Shown here piece after piece: positions 53,480 to 55,189 of a stretch of 55,189 bases of DNA. How positions within the stretch are numbered: the first letter of the stretch is position 1; the number at the start of each line of letters is the position of its first letter. The stretch is taken from assembly GCA_038206385.1 (NCBI GenBank), contig JBBRAW010000010.1, positions 1 to 55,189 on the forward strand, written 5' to 3'. Source of the DNA: JANXSD01 sp038206385. Lineage in GTDB: Bacteria > Bacteroidota > Bacteroidia > AKYH767-A > OLB10. The notes beneath the pieces were generated by a model. The model was not told the DNA's origin and searched no databases. It saw only the letters and a list, made by a program, of their open reading frames with translations. Made by a program: the position numbers and the translations under genes.

Positions 53480-55189
53480 ATGTCGCAGGACGTTAAAGAT
53501 CTTAAATACGTACGTAATATTGGAATCGCTGCTCACATCGATGCTGGTAAAACTACAACTACAGAGCGTATACTGTACTACACAGGTGTGAATCACAAAA
53601 TTGGTGAGGTGCACGATGGCGCAGCTACAATGGATTGGATGGTGCAGGAGCAAGAACGTGGTATAACAATCACTTCTGCTGCTACAACTTGTTTTTGGAA
53701 GTATCGCGACAACAATTATAAAATCAATATTATTGATACTCCAGGTCACGTTGACTTCACAGTGGAAGTTAACAGATCACTTCGTGTATTAGATGGTTTG
53801 GTGTTCCTATTCTCTTCAGTGGATGGTGTTGAACCTCAGTCTGAAACTAACTGGCGACTTGCTAACAATTATAACGTAACCCGTATTGGTTTCGTAAATA
53901 AAATGGATCGTGCAGGCGCTGATTTTCTTAACGTTGTTAACCAAGTTCGTGAAGTATTAGGTGGTAACCCACTTCCTTTGCAACTACCAATCGGCGCTGA
54001 AGATAATTTCAAAGGTGTTGTTGATTTAATCAATAACCGCGGAATTGTTTGGAATGATAATGATCAAGGTATGACTTTCGAGGTAGTTCCAATCCCCGAA
54101 GATATGCTTGAAGATACAAAAATTTATCGCGAAAAATTGCTCGAAGCAATTGCAGAATTCGATGATAAATTGATGGAAAAGTATTTTGTAGATCCAAATT
54201 CAATTACTGAAAAGGAAATTCTTACTGCTTTACGTCAAGCATGTATCGCAAATAAAGTTGTTCCAATGGTTTGTGGTTCTTCATTCAAAAACAAGGGTGT
54301 ACAAACAATGCTTGATTATGTGATGGAATTACTTCCTTCTCCAATGGACAAGAATAATATTGTTGGAATTAATCCTGATACTGAAGAAGAAATCACTCGT
54401 AAGCCAGACGTAAATGAACCTTTTACAGCTCTTGCTTTCAAAATTGCAACTGATCCTTTTGTTGGACGCCTTGCATATTTCCGTTGTTACTCTGGTAGAT
54501 TAGATGCAGGTTCTTATGTTTGGAATTCACGCTCAGGACAAAAAGAACGCATCTCCCGTATTTTCCAGATGCATGCAAATAAACAAAATCAAATCCCATT
54601 CATTATCGCAGGAGATATCGGCGCAGCTGTAGGTTTTAAAGATATAAAAACTGGTGATACTCTTTGTGCTGAAGGACATCCTATTGTGCTTGAAGCAATG
54701 AATTTCCCTGAGCCCGTAATCGGATTAGCTATCGAACCTAAAACTCAAGCTGATGTAGATAAAATGGGTGTTGCATTAGGTAAACTTGCTGAAGAAGATC
54801 CAACTTTTCGCGTTAAATCTGATGATGAATCAGGTCAAACAATCATTAGTGGAATGGGCGAGCTTCATTTAGAAATTATCATTGATCGGTTACGTCGTGA
54901 ATTTAAAGTTGAAGTAAATCAAGGAGCTCCGCAAGTTAATTATAAAGAAGCAATCACTGGAACGATAGAACACCGTGAAGTTTATAAAAAACAAACTGGT
55001 GGTCGTGGTAAATTTGCCGATATTAAGTTCACAGTTTCTCCAGTTGATGTAGATTTTGAAGTGACAGATAAAAACGCCGGATTGCAATTCGTAAATGAAA
55101 TTTCTGGTGGTAATATTCCACGTGAATTTATTCCTGCTGTTGAAAAAGGTTTCCGTGCTGCAATGCAAAATGGTGTTATGGCAGGTTTC
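53480..55189 (+). CDS. fusA: Elongation factor G, 5' portion (cut by the right edge)
   Basis: 570 codons of a protein of about 700 residues; the frame is open to the last base, so the gene continues past the window. EF-G is the GTPase that drives tRNA-mRNA translocation and ribosome recycling. It starts ATG at 53480 (MSQDVKDLKYVRNIG). GTPase motifs: AHIDAGKTTTTER (P-loop, 18-30), ERGITITSA (switch I), DTPGHVDFT (switch II), NKMDR (G4). Domains II and III follow (DPFVGRLAYFRCYSG, SGMGELHLEIIIDRL), and domain IV begins with the QVNYKEAI element. Last gene visible of the str operon; tuf may or may not follow. Confidence 0.97.
   Translation, partial: MSQDVKDLKYVRNIGIAAHIDAGKTTTTERILYYTGVNHKIGEVHDGAATMDWMVQEQERGITITSAATTCFWKYRDNNYKINIIDTPGHVDFTVEVNRSLRVLDGLVFLFSSVDGVEPQSETNWRLANNYNVTRIGFVNKMDRAGADFLNVVNQVREVLGGNPLPLQLPIGAEDNFKGVVDLINNRGIVWNDNDQGMTFEVVPIPEDMLEDTKIYREKLLEAIAEFDDKLMEKYFVDPNSITEKEILTALRQACIANKVVPMVCGSSFKNKGVQTMLDYVMELLPSPMDKNNIVGINPDTEEEITRKPDVNEPFTALAFKIATDPFVGRLAYFRCYSGRLDAGSYVWNSRSGQKERISRIFQMHANKQNQIPFIIAGDIGAAVGFKDIKTGDTLCAEGHPIVLEAMNFPEPVIGLAIEPKTQADVDKMGVALGKLAEEDPTFRVKSDDESGQTIISGMGELHLEIIIDRLRREFKVEVNQGAPQVNYKEAITGTIEHREVYKKQTGGRGKFADIKFTVSPVDVDFEVTDKNAGLQFVNEISGGNIPREFIPAVEKGFRAAMQNGVMAGF

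Noticed and set aside
53456..53749. Minus-strand open frame over the fusA start
   Set aside because: It is antisense to the conserved EF-G GTPase domain and Cys/Ser/Thr-rich, as expected of a shadow frame.
1..55189. tRNA, rRNA, CRISPR arrays, transposases and riboswitches
   Set aside because: I looked for cloverleaf and T-loop patterns, spaced repeats, transposase motifs and known aptamer cores by eye and found none convincing; a covariance-model scan would settle this.

Overview
The window is AT-rich chromosomal DNA of a member of the Bacteroidota. Four things point there: two secreted proteins end in type IX secretion (T9SS) type A sorting domains; there are two giant PKD-repeat surface proteins; several genes are preceded by the TTG-N17-19-TAnnTTTG promoter form of this phylum; and Shine-Dalgarno sequences are largely absent. 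The genus cannot be named from sequence reading alone; an uncultured Flavobacteriales/Chitinophagales/Sphingobacteriales-like genome would fit.

Layout. (1) 1-3.9 kb, minus strand: the start of an unidentified gene running off the left edge, then a uvrA to LOG-family operon with an intrinsic terminator. (2) 4.1-9.9 kb: a very large secreted protein with 19 PKD repeats and Fn3-like modules that ends abruptly inside its last module, with no sorting domain, where it runs into the 3' end of a convergent yihY gene. (3) 9.9-12.8 kb: yihY, nadC and a DUF4783 gene (minus) and rlmH (plus). (4) 12.8-40.0 kb: a long surface-glycan locus. A minus-strand arm holds a GT4, a broken acyltransferase, asnB, a methyltransferase and a polyprenyl-phosphate-type GT2. 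A plus-strand arm starts with a Wzm/Wzt ABC exporter and continues with six methyltransferases, a GT11 fucosyltransferase, several GT2/GT4 enzymes, two uncharacterised transferase-like proteins, a GT39-like membrane enzyme and an AsnB homologue lacking the glutaminase cysteine. (5) 40.0-44.1 kb, minus: a second PKD protein with a probable N-terminal beta-propeller and a complete T9SS type A domain. (6) 44.1-51.4 kb, plus: rdgB, then a probable operon of a double-length D-Ala-D-Ala ligase, a PASTA protein, a T9SS protein and an RluA-family pseudouridine synthase. (7) 51.6-52.0 kb: a GNAT acetyltransferase interrupted by an in-frame TGA. (8) 52.4 kb to the right edge: the str operon rpsL-rpsG-fusA, fusA being cut by the window end.

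How it fits together. The glycan locus looks like an ABC-transporter-dependent O-antigen or exopolysaccharide pathway with unusually many methyltransferases. Wzt has a C-terminal extension of the glycan-recognition type, and a methyltransferase gene overlaps wzt by 4 bases, so methyl modification may mark chains for export. T9SS type A proteins in this phylum are commonly attached to a special LPS (A-LPS), so the locus could supply the anchor for proteins such as the two type A proteins seen here; this is inference. No nucleotide-sugar synthesis genes and no initiating sugar-phosphate transferase are visible, so those functions must lie elsewhere.

The strongest unusual points are the acyltransferase pseudogene whose missing N-terminus can be read in another frame with two lesions, the tandem Ddl fusion, the truncated PKD protein, the Cys-less AsnB homologue between two related GT2 genes, and a perfect 16-bp inverted repeat inside a GT2 coding sequence.
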